From Sporosarcina limicola (GTDB lineage: Bacteria > Bacillota > Bacilli > Bacillales_A > Planococcaceae): a stretch of 64,000 nt of DNA. Of this stretch, positions 44,273 to 52,026 are shown in pieces; position 1 is the stretch's first letter; each line of letters starts with the position of its first letter. The notes under the pieces are model-generated. The model saw only the letters and a program-made list of their open reading frames with translations, searched no databases and was not told where the DNA came from. Location: contig NZ_JADBEL010000005.1 in the NCBI RefSeq assembly GCF_014873855.1, forward strand, positions 1 through 64,000. Reading direction: 5' to 3'. A program made the position numbers and the translations under genes.

Positions 44273-44474
44273 TGAACATACCCCATTCCAAACAATATTT
44301 TCGTTTATAGTTATAAATTATTACCATAGATTAATAAAAATCGCAAGGTGGAAAATTCAGTCGAATCGGAAAATTAGAATAAATGAAGCGTTTACATTCC
44401 TATGGCTATCATCTTCGTCATGAAATTTATTTATTCAAAAATATTTATTTAAACTTCATGTTTAAACAAATAAA

Positions 44475-44520
44475 TTGCAAAATCTATTTATTTGATATAA
44501 AATGAATGACAGTCAGTCAT
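44475..44520 (+). promoter_or_regulatory. tetR promoter with overlapping operator
   Basis: TTGCAA (44475-44480), a 17-base spacer and TAAAAT (44498-44503). The 18-base TGAATGACAGTCAGTCAT (44503-44520) starts at the -10 and recurs exactly at 45176-45193 before the efflux genes, so it is the likely regulator binding site. Confidence 0.8.
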
Positions 44521-44541
44521 GTTGAAAGGTGGTATGAATTG

Positions 44542-45117
44542 ATGAATAAAAAAGAGGCAATTGTTCGTGCAGCTATTCAAGTTTTTCGAGAACAAGGCAT
44601 TGATAAAACGAAAATCTCCGATATTGTGAAAGCAGCTGGAATTGCTCAAGGTACATTCTATTTATATTTCCCTTCAAAATTATCATTAATGCCTGCGATA
44701 GCTGAAGTAATGGTAGAAAAAACAATGACGATTGTGCAGGAAACCGTACAAGTGAATGCTTCCTTCCCAGTACAACTTACTCAAATTGTGGATGCGATTT
44801 TCATGGTGACGCGTGATTATCACGAGATACAGGCTTTGATTTATTCAGGTCTGGCTTCAACTGAGCATTTAAAAGAATGGGAAACGGTGTATGCACCTTT
44901 TTATAATTGGGTTAGCGAACGACTACAAGAAGCGAAGGCAGATGGAATCATCCGTCAATCCATTAATGTCGACCCTACCGCAAAACTAGTTATTGGACTT
45001 GTTGAATCGGCTGCTGAACAGATTTACTTATATGATTCAGAACAGGAAGATCAAGCACGTATACAAAAATCGGAGGTCAATATTTTTTTAAAACATGCCC
45101 TTGGAATTCGGGAATGA
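44542..45117 (+). CDS. TetR family regulator of the adjacent SMR pumps
   Basis: A 191-residue TetR-type repressor. The N-terminal helix-turn-helix (KTKISDIVKAAGIAQGTFYLYFPSK) is clear; the C-terminal ligand domain is unassigned. The ATG at 44542 has AAAGGTGG about 10 bases upstream. It lies directly upstream of two SMR genes, as in the Bacillus yvdT-yvdS-yvdR cluster. The shared operator suggests repression of both itself and the pumps until a ligand binds. Confidence 0.9.
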   Translation: MNKKEAIVRAAIQVFREQGIDKTKISDIVKAAGIAQGTFYLYFPSKLSLMPAIAEVMVEKTMTIVQETVQVNASFPVQLTQIVDAIFMVTRDYHEIQALIYSGLASTEHLKEWETVYAPFYNWVSERLQEAKADGIIRQSINVDPTAKLVIGLVESAAEQIYLYDSEQEDQARIQKSEVNIFLKHALGIRE

Positions 45118-45175
45118 AAAAAACGGGTGGAATAGGTTAATCAATTTCTACCCGTAATTGATTTGTAAAGTAAGA

Positions 45176-45193
45176 TGAATGACAGTCAGTCAT
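45176..45193 (+). promoter_or_regulatory. Second copy of the TetR operator, before the SMR genes
   Basis: TGAATGACAGTCAGTCAT, identical over 18 bases to 44503-44520 and ending 18 bases before the first SMR start. It contains the palindromic core TGACNGNCAGTCA-like half sites. Confidence 0.82.
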
Positions 45194-45211
45194 ATAACGA
45201 GGAGAATACGT

Positions 45212-45559
45212 ATGAATAAAGCATGGTTTTATGTTGCGATGACAAGTTTATTTGAGTTGGTTTGGATTTTTGGATTTAATGTTGCAACTGAATGGTGGCA
45301 TTGGATATTTATCGTCTCATTCATTTTTATCGATTTTCACTATTTGGCGAAAGCATGTGAAAGCCTACCGACAGGCACTGTCTATGCAACTTTCGCCGGC
45401 ATTGGGACAGTCGGGACGGCCCTGATGGACATCTTCTTTTTTGGTCAGAGTTTGAGTGCAGGGAAAATCTTCTTCATTGCTATTTTGGTTTTTGGGGTGA
45501 TCGGATTGAACTTGGCTGATGTAGCGGAAGAGAAGAGAGCAACGAAAGGAATTGTATAA
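45212..45559 (+). CDS. SMR-family efflux protein, subunit 1
   Basis: A 115-residue small multidrug resistance protein with four TM helices. The essential membrane Glu15 lies in LFELVWIFG and the third helix has the GTVYATFAGIGTVGTALMD family signature. Pairs like this act as heterodimers in Bacillus (YvdS/YvdR, YkkC/YkkD, EbrA/EbrB). CGAGGAG lies about 8 bases before the ATG. The partner gene starts 2 bases after its stop. Confidence 0.9.
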   Translation: MNKAWFYVAMTSLFELVWIFGFNVATEWWHWIFIVSFIFIDFHYLAKACESLPTGTVYATFAGIGTVGTALMDIFFFGQSLSAGKIFFIAILVFGVIGLNLADVAEEKRATKGIV

Positions 45560-45561
45560 TT

Positions 45562-45876
45562 ATGGGTTGGTTATTTGTTTTGTTAGCAGCAATAAGTGAA
45601 ATTACTGGAGTGGTCGGTCTTAAGAAATACAGTCAACAAAAAACAATAGGAAGCGGAATTTTATTTGGAGGTGGTTTCGGCGCAGCATTCGCCTTTCTAT
45701 ATGCCGCGTTCAACTATTTGCAAGTGAGTGTCGCCTATGCGGTTTGGATTGGTGTTGGAACGGCTGGAGCAGTTCTCATCAATATGATTTTTTTCGGGGA
45801 ATCGAAAAGTATGGGCCGTATAGTTAGCGTTTTGCTTATCGTCATCGGTGTAGTTGGTTTAAAAGCGATATCTTAA
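45562..45876 (+). CDS. SMR-family efflux protein, subunit 2
   Basis: A 104-residue SMR protein with four TM helices, Glu13 in AAISEITGVVG and the signature SVAYAVWIGVGTAGAVLI. It is probably the heterodimer partner of the preceding protein. Substrates might be guanidinium-like or cationic compounds; this is inference. Translation is likely coupled. Confidence 0.9.
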   Translation: MGWLFVLLAAISEITGVVGLKKYSQQKTIGSGILFGGGFGAAFAFLYAAFNYLQVSVAYAVWIGVGTAGAVLINMIFFGESKSMGRIVSVLLIVIGVVGLKAIS

Positions 45877-45924
45877 AGGAAAATCGAGCATAAACCGTAC
45901 TTACTAAAGGCGGCAGCAGGAGCA

Positions 45925-45982
45925 GGAATGGTCGCTTGATTAGAAGATTAGTCGCTTCGATAGAGGAATTAGTCACTTATGG
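45925..45982. repeat. Inverted copy of the 20/21-bp repeat, three units
   Basis: Read on the minus strand: AAGTGACTAATTCCTCTATCG, AAGCGACTAATCTTCTAATC, AAGCGACCATTC. Unit spacing is again 21 then 20 bases, as at 3217-3352. Confidence 0.75.
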
Positions 45983-46044
45983 TGAAAAGCGTGAAAACTC
46001 ATGGATTGTGGCGGACACAAAAACTTATACTTTTTCATCATTTA

Positions 46045-46077
46045 AAAAAGCGAAGCCAGTAGATGGCTTCGCTTTTT
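46045..46077. terminator. Bidirectional terminator
   Basis: AAAAAGCGAAGCCA pairs with TGGCTTCGCTTTTT around a 5-base loop, at the end of the SMR operon and overlapping the stop of the convergent HAD gene. Confidence 0.92.
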
Positions 46078-46735
46078 AGATTATGTCCCACTTGCGTTCT
46101 TCAGCTATCGTTTGCAATCGAGGTTCGGGACGGACGGCGACGGGATTGCCGACGAGTTCCAATACGGATAAGTCGGAAAAACTATCTCCATAAGCAAAAC
46201 TGTTTTCCCAGTCGATTTCTTTTCCATCCAATGCCTCCTGGATCTTTTCGTTTTTCCTTGGTCCTTGTATATGATAGATGGGTGTTCGCCTATCGATTGT
46301 ATCTCCGTTAAAAGGGATATCCGTTCCGATAATCATATCGAACTGTAACCCTTTTGTAACAGATTGCAAGAGTGGGGTATACGCACCTGAAACAAGCATG
46401 ACGTGTACATCATCGGCAATATGCTGTTCTATCCTGGATAGAACATCTTGATTGAAGCCTTTCCGTACTTCTTCGGCCATTTCTTCAAAATAACTATTCA
46501 ATTCTTCTTCAGTTAATTTTTGAAGGGCATCCAAGTAAACTTGCATAGAACGCGCTTTCATTTTAGCCTCAGGAAGTAGCTTCAATTTATAGCCAATGAA
46601 AGGCGGGATAATGGATCTATAAAACCGTTTATACTTTGGATGATGAACCGGGTGGTACCTTAAGTGTCTCATTAATAGTTGAAATGTTTCTTCCGCATAT
46701 AATGTCCCGTCAAAGTCAACTATCGCTACACGCAT
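46076..46735 (-). CDS. HAD-IB family phosphatase
   Basis: A 219-residue HAD hydrolase of subfamily IB (phosphoserine phosphatase-like). Motif I is VDFDGTLY, motif II MLVSGAY, motif IV YGDSFSDLSVL. The ATG at 46735 has AAAGGTG upstream; a longer frame exists but runs into the dispersed repeat. It could dephosphorylate phosphoserine, but nothing specific supports that. Confidence 0.86.
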   Translation of the reverse strand: MRVAIVDFDGTLYAEETFQLLMRHLRYHPVHHPKYKRFYRSIIPPFIGYKLKLLPEAKMKARSMQVYLDALQKLTEEELNSYFEEMAEEVRKGFNQDVLSRIEQHIADDVHVMLVSGAYTPLLQSVTKGLQFDMIIGTDIPFNGDTIDRRTPIYHIQGPRKNEKIQEALDGKEIDWENSFAYGDSFSDLSVLELVGNPVAVRPEPRLQTIAEERKWDII

Positions 46736-46752
46736 AACAATCACCTTTTCCT

Positions 46753-46824
46753 TATTAATCAAATACGCCCTGGCATATTTGCGCTCGGATTTTGAATTGT
46801 ACGAGCCCAATTCAAAATTAATTC
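46753..46824. repeat. Dispersed intergenic repeat, copy 2
   Basis: Shares AATCAAATACGCCCTGGCAT and the following ATTTGCGCTCGGATTTTGAA with 40827-40905. Ends in an 11-bp hairpin, ATTTTGAATTG/CAATTCAAAAT. It lies between divergent genes. Confidence 0.78.
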
Positions 46825-46900
46825 TTATAATCATCATACAGTGTTTGTATTATGGAGGCAATTTGCGCATAATAGAAGTGTAGAGTGAGGGAGAGTATAT

Positions 46901-47809
46901 ATGCGAAAAAATCATAAAAATTCACCAAACAGAAATACCGATTCATCGATTTATAAAGTGGAAGAACCAATCGAGTTATTACCTTTCTTGATAAAGATGA
47001 TGACCAAGAGTAGCCGGAATTCAGTGAAATCCGTACTGACACGGGGACAAGTGACAGTCGATGGGAAAATGATAAAGCAACATAATCATCCACTCCAGAT
47101 TGGACAAACAGTGGCGATTCTCAAAAATCAGGCAGCCATGAAAGAGGACGCACTCGTCGGGATTGAGATATTATACGAGGATGATGTGCTTATCGCTGTC
47201 AATAAAGATGCAGGTATTCTTTCGGTGGCGGCAAAAAATGAAGAAGAAATGACTGCTTACAGGCAGATTAAGCAATATGTGAAAAAAGAAAATCTGAAAA
47301 ATAGGGTTTTTGTCGTGCATCGGCTGGATCGGGATACATCGGGCGTCATGCTTTTCGCCAAAAGTGAGGATATTAAGAAGAAATTACAGGAAGCCTGGAA
47401 TGAGGTTGTAAAAGAACGGACGTATACTGCGCTTGTCGAGGGTGTCGTCAGAAAAAAAGAAGGCACAATTTCATCGTGGCTAAAGGAATCGAAAACATTC
47501 AAAGTGCACTCGAATCCGACTGATAACGGCGGCCAACATGCCATTACCCATTACAAAACACTGCAATCGAATAAACAGTTCACGTTACTTCAGGTGCAAC
47601 TTGAAACTGGACGAAAAAACCAAATCCGTGTTCATATGGAGGAACTTGGCCATCCCGTTGTTGGCGATAAAAAATATGGTTCGACCATTAATCCCATCAA
47701 ACGTCTAGGTCTCCATGCAACTGCTTTAGCATTAGTGCATCCAACAACAGGAGAACTCATACGTTTTCAAGCGGACGCACCTAAAAATTTCATTTCGAAA
47801 ACAAAATAA
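46901..47809 (+). CDS. RluA family pseudouridine synthase
   Basis: Converts uridine to pseudouridine in rRNA or tRNA. The 302 residues have an N-terminal S4 RNA-binding domain (about 30-80, SSRNSVKSVLTRGQVTVDG) and the catalytic HRLDRDTSG with the nucleophilic Asp, then ETGRKNQIRVHM. AGGGAGAG precedes the ATG. The exact site modified is not predictable from sequence alone. Confidence 0.92.
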   Translation: MRKNHKNSPNRNTDSSIYKVEEPIELLPFLIKMMTKSSRNSVKSVLTRGQVTVDGKMIKQHNHPLQIGQTVAILKNQAAMKEDALVGIEILYEDDVLIAVNKDAGILSVAAKNEEEMTAYRQIKQYVKKENLKNRVFVVHRLDRDTSGVMLFAKSEDIKKKLQEAWNEVVKERTYTALVEGVVRKKEGTISSWLKESKTFKVHSNPTDNGGQHAITHYKTLQSNKQFTLLQVQLETGRKNQIRVHMEELGHPVVGDKKYGSTINPIKRLGLHATALALVHPTTGELIRFQADAPKNFISKTK

Positions 47810-47851
47810 AACCCAGGTACTCACAGTAAATTGAGTGAGTACCTGGGTTTT
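47808..47851. terminator. Bidirectional terminator
   Basis: AACCCAGGTACTCAC pairs with GTGAGTACCTGGGTT around a short loop, followed by TTGTC. Confidence 0.9.
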
Positions 47852-47862
47852 GTCATTCACAC

Positions 47863-48501
47863 TTATTGTAGATTGTTATTTGGCATTCCAGGTTGGCCCT
47901 GCGCCGGTGCGAATGAGTTCAATAGTTGCTGCATATCTTGCTGAGCGAGTTGAGGAACTTGGTAATAATGGTGCTTATTCTGATAAATCGCAAGTTCATA
48001 TGCCATCTCGATGCAATTCGGTACGGAGTCGGCAAGTACACGGCGAACGACAGGATTGCATGTCTCCATAGCGGCCATTGTTTTCGTGGAGGCTCCAGTT
48101 TTTGCGGAACCAAGTAAAAAGCCCGAGATGATTTCATCCGATATTTCCGATTCCGATTGCATAGGTTTTGTCGGTTGCATCGGTTTCATGCCGTAGACAA
48201 AGTCATTTCCTTGTGTCATTTCATAACTTTTAGTTGGATGCGAAGGGTCACGGCCTGTCTTGAAACAGTCAACTGTAATATTGTATTCGTCCAATGTAAA
48301 TCGGTATTGGCGATCTAAAATAGCAAGCAACTCCGGATCTTTTACATGTTGACGTAACAACATTGCTTGGTTTAGCGCCCCAACAGTGCTGGATAATGCT
48401 TCGTGGACATCGAACAGTTCGTGACCACCATGATTCATTTGTTGAGAAACAGGTCCCGTATGCATATTCTCGTGCGTTTGTCCGAATGGATTTTGTGTCA
48501 T
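47863..48501 (-). CDS. Spore coat protein (CotF family)
   Basis: A 212-residue protein of the CotF-type ferritin-like coat family. Helical blocks include LFDVHEALSSTVGALNQAML and VVRRVLADSVPNCIEMAYEL, with a Gln/Pro/Met-rich linker between and a YQVPQLAQQDMQQLL end. Such proteins are assembled on the spore in the mother cell. AGGAGG precedes the ATG. It is direct evidence that the host sporulates. Confidence 0.85.
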   Translation of the reverse strand: MTQNPFGQTHENMHTGPVSQQMNHGGHELFDVHEALSSTVGALNQAMLLRQHVKDPELLAILDRQYRFTLDEYNITVDCFKTGRDPSHPTKSYEMTQGNDFVYGMKPMQPTKPMQSESEISDEIISGFLLGSAKTGASTKTMAAMETCNPVVRRVLADSVPNCIEMAYELAIYQNKHHYYQVPQLAQQDMQQLLNSFAPAQGQPGMPNNNLQ

Positions 48502-48672
48502 TACATATCCTCCTATTATGAATTAATTTTCATCAAAAGTAGTATGGTTTTTGAAATGAAAATTATTCGTAAGAAGTGGGGAAAGAATCGGCCCGATTTA
48601 GGCATAATCATCTCTGGACAAAAATAGTCTTAGTAAGAGGGCGTTTTTGTCAATGAAAGGAAGGTGATTAGT

Positions 48673-49959
48673 TTGCAAATTCATGTTGTTCAAAAAGGAC
48701 AAAGTCTGTACGGAATCGGGCAGGCTTACGGCATACCTTATCAGGGAATTGCACTAGCGAACGAAATTCCTGACCCTTCACGTCTTGTGGTTGGTCAAGC
48801 GTTGGTCATACCAATTGTAGGAAGTTATCATTGGGTTCAGCCGGGTCAATCATTGTATAGTATTTCAAAATTATATGGTTTGACCGTCAATGAACTCGCA
48901 ACTGTCAATGGATTATCCACATCTAGTATTCTTCACATCGGACAGCGCCTTTATATCCCACCTAGACCCAAATCAACCATTGATGCTTTACTTTATGTTG
49001 AGCCGCGGACTCCAGTTAGTCAAACGATGATTGATGAGGTTAAAAGAAGGGTTGATTCACTAACGTATCTGGCCATGTTTAGTTATGAAGCGAAGAGAGA
49101 TGGCTCACTAAAAGCCCCGACAATCGATAATATACCGTCGATTGCACGTTCTGCGGGGGCAGCCAATGCGCTTGTTGTGACTAATCTGGAGAATTTCGCG
49201 TTTAATGCGGATCTTGCTCATGCTCTTTTTACGGATGAGGCGGCTCAGAACCAGCTATTCGGGAATCTCATTCAAGTTGCGAATGAGATTGGCTACAAAG
49301 ATATTCATTTCGATTTTGAGATGCTTCATCCAGAAGACCGTGAACTGTATAATAGCTTTCTTCGGAAAGCGAGAGATCGGTTCCATGCGGCGGGTTTCAC
49401 GATTTCAACGGCGCTTGCCCCGAAAACGAGTGATGTGAAGACGGGAATATATGGTGCCCATGATTATGCGGCGCATGGAAAGATTGTAGATTTCGTTTCA
49501 CTCATGACGTATGAATGGGGTTATACGTATAGTGATCCACAAGCAGTTAGTCCCATTAAGCCAGTTCAAGAGGTTGTAGAGTATGCTGTCAGTCAGATAC
49601 CGCGCGATAAAATTTTCTTAGGTCAAAATTTGTATGGCTATGATTGGTCACAACCTTACCCAAGTCAAGGAGGGGTAGCTGCCAAAGCACTTAGCCCTCA
49701 ACAAGCAATTGCGATTGCGGTAAGGCAGAACGCAGATATTCAATATGATTATGTAGCACAAGCACCGCATTTTAAGTACACGGATGATAAAGGTGTGCAT
49801 CATGAAGTATGGTTTGAAGACGCGCGTAGTATTCAAGCTAAATTCGATTTAATCAAACAGTTTAAGTTGCGTGGCATTATGTATTGGAAACTGGGCCTAG
49901 CATTTCCACAAAACTGGTTGTTGTTGCAAGATAACTTTAAGATTAGAAAGATTACATGA
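48673..49959 (+). CDS. sleL: Spore cortex-lytic enzyme: two LysM domains and GH18 domain (SleL/YaaH-like)
   Basis: A 428-residue peptidoglycan hydrolase. Two LysM modules (about 1-45 and 50-95) bind glycan strands; a GH18 domain follows with the catalytic DxxDxDxE-type motif DIHFDFEML and later SLMTYEWGY. Bacillus YaaH/SleL cleaves cortex fragments during germination. No signal peptide is seen, as usual for this spore protein. The TTG at 48673 has AGGAAGG 8 bases upstream. Confidence 0.93.
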   Translation: MQIHVVQKGQSLYGIGQAYGIPYQGIALANEIPDPSRLVVGQALVIPIVGSYHWVQPGQSLYSISKLYGLTVNELATVNGLSTSSILHIGQRLYIPPRPKSTIDALLYVEPRTPVSQTMIDEVKRRVDSLTYLAMFSYEAKRDGSLKAPTIDNIPSIARSAGAANALVVTNLENFAFNADLAHALFTDEAAQNQLFGNLIQVANEIGYKDIHFDFEMLHPEDRELYNSFLRKARDRFHAAGFTISTALAPKTSDVKTGIYGAHDYAAHGKIVDFVSLMTYEWGYTYSDPQAVSPIKPVQEVVEYAVSQIPRDKIFLGQNLYGYDWSQPYPSQGGVAAKALSPQQAIAIAVRQNADIQYDYVAQAPHFKYTDDKGVHHEVWFEDARSIQAKFDLIKQFKLRGIMYWKLGLAFPQNWLLLQDNFKIRKIT

Positions 49960-49965
49960 ATATAA

Positions 49966-50009
49966 AAAATGAACCGAGGTGCACTCTTACTGCACATTCG
50001 GTTCATTTT
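49966..50009. terminator. Terminator after sleL
   Basis: AATGAACCGA and TTCGGTTCATT flank a TGCA/TGCA inner pair, followed by TTG; the A-run upstream would also suit the minus strand. Confidence 0.85.
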
Positions 50010-50019
50010 GTTCATTTGG

Positions 50020-50160
50020 TTAGTCTTTATTGATATAATTAATGAAAGATTGAAGGACTTCCATATCGGGATTAATCAGTAGAGCAGGTAGGAGAATAAA
50101 AGTCATTACTAACATTATATTGGCTCCTATGAATACACGGGCCATTTTTTTGAAGTTCAT
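50020..50160 (-). CDS. Small single-TM protein, 46 residues
   Basis: A short minus-strand gene encoding an N-terminal MNFKKMARVF, one hydrophobic helix (about residues 10-30, IMLVMTFILLPALL) and a polar tail. GAGGGGAAG lies about 6 bases before the ATG, and the convergent terminator at 49966-50009 lies just past the stop. Its function is unknown; small membrane proteins of this kind are common in sporeformers. Confidence 0.6.
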   Translation of the reverse strand: MNFKKMARVFIGANIMLVMTFILLPALLINPDMEVLQSFINYINKD

Positions 50161-50454
50161 AAATCTTCCCCTCTTTCCCTAAGCTAGCATTTTCAAATGA
50201 CGGATTTAAACCGCTGATTGAATAGACTAATAATACCCCCTTTTTAAAAGAAAGTAAATATTTTTCTCATAAGTATACATAAATATGACACAAACAAGTA
50301 TAATTATTGATTCGAACATAAAAAAATGTTGTAACAAACCATATTTTCAGCGATAATACAAAAAATGAAGAAGTTTTTGAAATATCAATTTTAAGTTACC
50401 TGTGGAGAGGCGTTAGCTTCTCCTTTAGTATATTCAAGAAAGGGATGAGTACGG
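50161..50454. other. Leader region of glutamate dehydrogenase gene
   Basis: No gene is seen. GGAGAGG-CGTTAG-CTTCTCC (about 50403-50422) makes a hairpin 30 bases before the gdh start and could affect its mRNA. The rest is AT-rich, with no confident promoter. Confidence 0.4.
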
Positions 50455-51837
50455 ATGACAAGAATAGTTGGAGTTCAAACGAACAATAAAAATAGAGCGA
50501 ATGATTACGTCCATGGAGTATATGAGTTAGTGAAGAAAAGAAATCCTGATGAAAAAGAGTTTTTACAAGCTATAAGAGAAATATTCGACTCCCTTCGTCC
50601 CATCTTTTCTAAACATCCAGAATTTATTACGAATGGTATACTTGAACGCATTACAGAACCGGAACGCATCATTACATTCCGTGTTGCTTGGGAAGATGAC
50701 CAAGGTAAAGTTCATGTGAACCGTGGTTTCCGGGTACAGTTCAACAGTGATCTTGGACCGTATAAAGGCGGAATTCGATTCCATCCTTCTGTAAATAGTA
50801 GCATCATGAAGTTCCTTGCCTTTGAACAAATTTTTAAAAATGCATTGACGGGTCAACCAATTGGTGCTGGTAAGGGTGGTTCCGATTTTGATCCGAAGGG
50901 TAAATCGGAGCGTGAAATCATGCGCTTTACCCAAAGCTTTGTAACGGAGTTAAGTAAATATATAGGTCCGGATGTTGACGTTCCAGCAGGGGATATAGGC
51001 GTTGGAAAAAGAGAGATTGGTTATATGTTTGGGCAATATAATCGCTTGAAAGGTGGATACGAAGCAGGCGTTTTCACCGGTAAAGATCCGAATCATGGCG
51101 GAAGTCTAGGACGTAAAGAGGCGACTGGGTATGGTACTGTCTATTTCGTTGATGAGATGTTGAAGGGGGAAGGTAAAAGCTTTGAGGGAGTTACCGTTGT
51201 CGTTTCTGGTTCTGGGAATGTCTCCACATATGCAATGGAGAAAGCCATTCAGCTCGGTGCGAAAGTCGTTGCGTGTAGTGATTCAGGCGGCTATATTTAC
51301 GATGAAAACGGTATTGATATAGAAATGGTAAAGCAACTTAAAGAATATGATAACAAACGGATTTGGGAATATACAAAAGCATATCCACATGCGAAATATC
51401 ATGAGAATTGTTCTGATATTTGGTCAATTCCATGTGATATCGCCCTTCCTTGTGCGACCCAGAATGAGCTAGATGAGATTGCAGCTCATCTGCTTATTGC
51501 AAATGGAGTGAAAGCGATTGGAGAAGGGGCAAATATGCCATGTACACAAGAAGCAATGACATTATTTCATGAGAATGGCGTCTTATTTGCTCCAGGAAAA
51601 GCTGCGAATGCTGGTGGTGTTGCGGTATCTGCTATGGAAATGTCTCAAAACAGCATGAGGCTCTCTTGGACAGTTGAAGAAGTCGATGAAAAACTTCAGC
51701 ACGTTATGAAAAATATTTACAGTAGCTGTTTGTCAGCGGCAGAAAGTTTTGGTCATCCTGGCAATCTAGTAATTGGTGCAAATATCGCTGGATTTTTAAA
51801 AGTCGCTAATGCGATGGTTGCACATGGCATTAATTAA
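50455..51837 (+). CDS. gdhA: NADP-type glutamate dehydrogenase
   Basis: Interconverts 2-oxoglutarate plus ammonia and glutamate. The 460 residues match the hexameric class I (about 450) rather than the shorter Bacillus RocG/GudB type. Substrate-site motifs are GPYKGGIRFHPSV and the catalytic AGKGGSDFDPKGKS; the Rossmann core is VVSGSGNVSTYA. These features suggest an anabolic, NADP-linked enzyme. AAAGGGATG precedes the ATG. Confidence 0.94.
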   Translation: MTRIVGVQTNNKNRANDYVHGVYELVKKRNPDEKEFLQAIREIFDSLRPIFSKHPEFITNGILERITEPERIITFRVAWEDDQGKVHVNRGFRVQFNSDLGPYKGGIRFHPSVNSSIMKFLAFEQIFKNALTGQPIGAGKGGSDFDPKGKSEREIMRFTQSFVTELSKYIGPDVDVPAGDIGVGKREIGYMFGQYNRLKGGYEAGVFTGKDPNHGGSLGRKEATGYGTVYFVDEMLKGEGKSFEGVTVVVSGSGNVSTYAMEKAIQLGAKVVACSDSGGYIYDENGIDIEMVKQLKEYDNKRIWEYTKAYPHAKYHENCSDIWSIPCDIALPCATQNELDEIAAHLLIANGVKAIGEGANMPCTQEAMTLFHENGVLFAPGKAANAGGVAVSAMEMSQNSMRLSWTVEEVDEKLQHVMKNIYSSCLSAAESFGHPGNLVIGANIAGFLKVANAMVAHGIN

Positions 51838-51859
51838 TTAAGTATATGGTAGCGCGAAT

Positions 51860-51898
51860 AAAACGGGTACACAATCGATTCATTGTGTACCCGTTTTT
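51860..51898 (+). terminator. Terminator after gdhA
   Basis: AAACGGGTACACAAT pairs with ATTGTGTACCCGTTT around CGATTC, then TTGA. Confidence 0.93.
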
Positions 51899-52026
51899 GA
51901 TTTAGTTGAAAATGATTTGAAACCTTTTAAAAGTAAATTCGTCATAAAGATTAGAAATAATAGTAAAATTTTCAGGAGTTTCATAGCTATTAAGTCTAGA
52001 ATCTTATACCAAGAAAGGACGCAATT

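Noticed and set aside
44383-44396. Near-match to a CcpA cre site upstream of the malic enzyme gene (TGTAAACGCTTCAT on the minus strand)
   Set aside because: One mismatch in a conserved position and more than 100 bases from the gene; plausible but not strong enough to list.
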